Shown here piece after piece: positions 6,413-7,214 of a DNA stretch of 7,214 bases; position 1 is the stretch's first letter, and each line of letters starts with the position of its first letter. Location: NCBI GenBank assembly GCA_021791615.1, contig JAJYWG010000321.1:1-7214 (forward strand), in the 5' to 3' direction. The DNA is from Actinomycetes bacterium. GTDB taxonomy: Bacteria > Actinomycetota > Acidimicrobiia > Acidimicrobiales > RAAP-2. The notes under the pieces are model-generated. The model made no database searches and was not told the origin of the DNA. It saw only the letters and a list, made by a program, of their open reading frames with translations. A program made the translations under genes and the position numbers.

Positions 6413-6727
6413 ATGTCTCCACGCTTGGGATGGCATTATGGCCCCCACTGGGGCTACTACCACAGCGAGGTCGAGATCGACCGTGACGAGGTCACCGAGG
6501 CGGCCAAGACCCTCCTCGCCAAGGCGCACCTCGGCGGGGCCTGGATCGACCCGCACGGAGCCCAGCACCCGCCGATCCTCCTCGATGGGGCGATCCTCGG
6601 CAACCTGTGGGAGGAGGCCGACCTCACCGCCCTCGAGGTCGCCGCCTACTGGGCAGCCCCCTTCGGTGTCAAGGCCGAGCTCGCCCACGACAAGAGGATC
6701 GTCGGGATGCTCTGGGTGGACGTTTGA
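6413..6727 (+). CDS. Hypothetical 104-residue His/aromatic-rich protein
   Basis: I do not recognise this protein. It opens with GWHYGPHWGYYH (residues 6-17), an unusually dense run of Trp, Tyr, His and Gly with His8, His12 and His17 spaced as in possible metal-binding sites. A predicted helix follows (DEVTEAAKTLLAKAHL, 25-40), then GGAWIDPHGAQHPPILLDG (41-59) and a second helix (EEADLTALEVAAYWAAPFGV, 67-86), ending in RIVGMLWVDV. There is no signal peptide or membrane helix, so it is probably cytoplasmic. Codons end mostly in G or C like the neighbours. A good ribosome site and an undamaged frame, between a broken ATPase and a broken recombinase, suggest it is a real gene under selection. It could be an accessory to the ATPase or the metalloid operon, but only position supports this. 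Confidence 0.72.
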   Translation: MSPRLGWHYGPHWGYYHSEVEIDRDEVTEAAKTLLAKAHLGGAWIDPHGAQHPPILLDGAILGNLWEEADLTALEVAAYWAAPFGVKAELAHDKRIVGMLWVDV

Positions 6728-6761
6728 TCTGAGGTGCCGTGCTCGTCCTCGTCCGGCCCCC

Positions 6762-7214
6762 AGCGAGGCGCCGCTCGTGCCGGTCATCTTCGACCGCTAC
6801 GCCCACGGCAGAGACGGCGCCCGGGCGCTGGCGGTGTGGCTCAACGAGGCCGGGCACCGCACGAAGGCCGGCAGGCCCTGGAGGCACACGGCAGTCCTCA
6901 CCGTGCTGCGCAACCCGGCCTACGTCGGCAAGGTCTTCTTCCGCGACGCCCTCCACGATGGCCCCCACCCCCACTTGGTCGACGACAAGCTCTTCGACCG
7001 GGTCCAGGCCCGCCTCTCCGAGCGCGGCGAGGACACTCGAAACGCGCCTCGGCCACCTCGCCGTTCCTCCTGACGGGCCTCGTTGTCTGCGCACGGTGCG
7101 GGAAGCACTTCGTCGGGACCTCGGCTGTGGGCAACCGCTACCGATACCGCTACACACGTGCTTTACCCGCCAGCGCTACGGCACGAAGTACTGCGACGCC
7201 GAGCGCCTGCCGGC
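6762..7214 (+). pseudogene. Large serine recombinase, C-terminal remnant with frameshifts
   Basis: This is the remnant of a large serine recombinase (site-specific integrase/transposase), which normally has an N-terminal resolvase catalytic domain, a recombinase domain and a zinc beta-ribbon. The recombinase domain is clear: PVIFDRYAHGRDGARALAVW, then LNEAGHRTKAGRPWRH, then VLTVLRNPAYVGKVFF. The catalytic domain with its serine is absent. The frame simply begins near 6762 in DNA that shows no resolvase-like text before it. One base is missing near 7038-7042, after which KRASATSPFLLTGLVVCARC reads in the next frame with the CxxC of the zinc ribbon (7088-7099). A second one-base loss near 7151-7158 (expected YYTC, TAC repeat slipped) leads to TCFTRQRYGTKYCDAERL, with the remaining ribbon cysteines at 7159 and 7192. 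It continues past the right edge. It is probably debris of the element that carried or bordered this cluster. Confidence 0.82.

Noticed and set aside
1..7214. CRISPR array, tRNA or rRNA genes
   Set aside because: I saw no regularly spaced repeats, no tRNA cloverleaf with a TTCGA-type T-loop in context, and no rRNA-like conserved text.

Overview
The window is very GC-rich, uses many GTG starts and packs its genes into four-base overlaps. The gene families (ArsR, Acr3, the cysteine-rich DUF2180 type, a P3A-like ATPase, a large serine recombinase) fit an actinobacterium. An acid- or metal-habitat actinobacterium such as an Acidimicrobiia member is possible, but that is a guess. No gene in the window fixes the species.

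Layout. Bases 1-763 are a patchwork of gene debris: the 3' part of a PIG-L/LmbE deacetylase (3-227), an adenylate-kinase-like tail in another frame joined to it near base 200, a perfect hairpin (395-414), and a minus-strand stretch (468-748) that reads like a decayed gene in several frames. Bases 764-6727 are a same-strand cluster. It contains an ArsR-family repressor with an ArsR-type inverted repeat at its start, an Acr3 arsenite pump reduced to its two ends by a large internal deletion, a small zinc-ribbon DUF2180-type protein, an intact divergent Acr3-like (BASS superfamily) transporter, an intact TDT-family (tellurite/dicarboxylate/SLAC1-like) transporter, a P3A-like P-type ATPase broken by an amber codon, a small deletion and two frameshifts, and an intact 104-residue orphan protein. 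Bases 6762-7214 hold the C-terminal half of a serine recombinase without its catalytic domain and with two frameshifts. It runs off the right edge.

How the genes fit together. Four successive junctions use the same overlap (GTGA, GTGA, ATGA, CTGA), so this was built as one translationally coupled operon, presumably controlled by ArsR in response to arsenite or a similar thiophilic metal(loid). The original pump (Acr3) and the ATPase are broken. The regulator, the zinc-ribbon protein, the second Acr3-like carrier, the TDT carrier and the 104-residue protein remain open. The recombinase remnant and the truncated genes at both ends suggest a formerly mobile resistance island in decay. The single-base indels could partly be sequencing errors. 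The large acr3 deletion, the amber codon and the truncated flanking genes are harder to explain that way.
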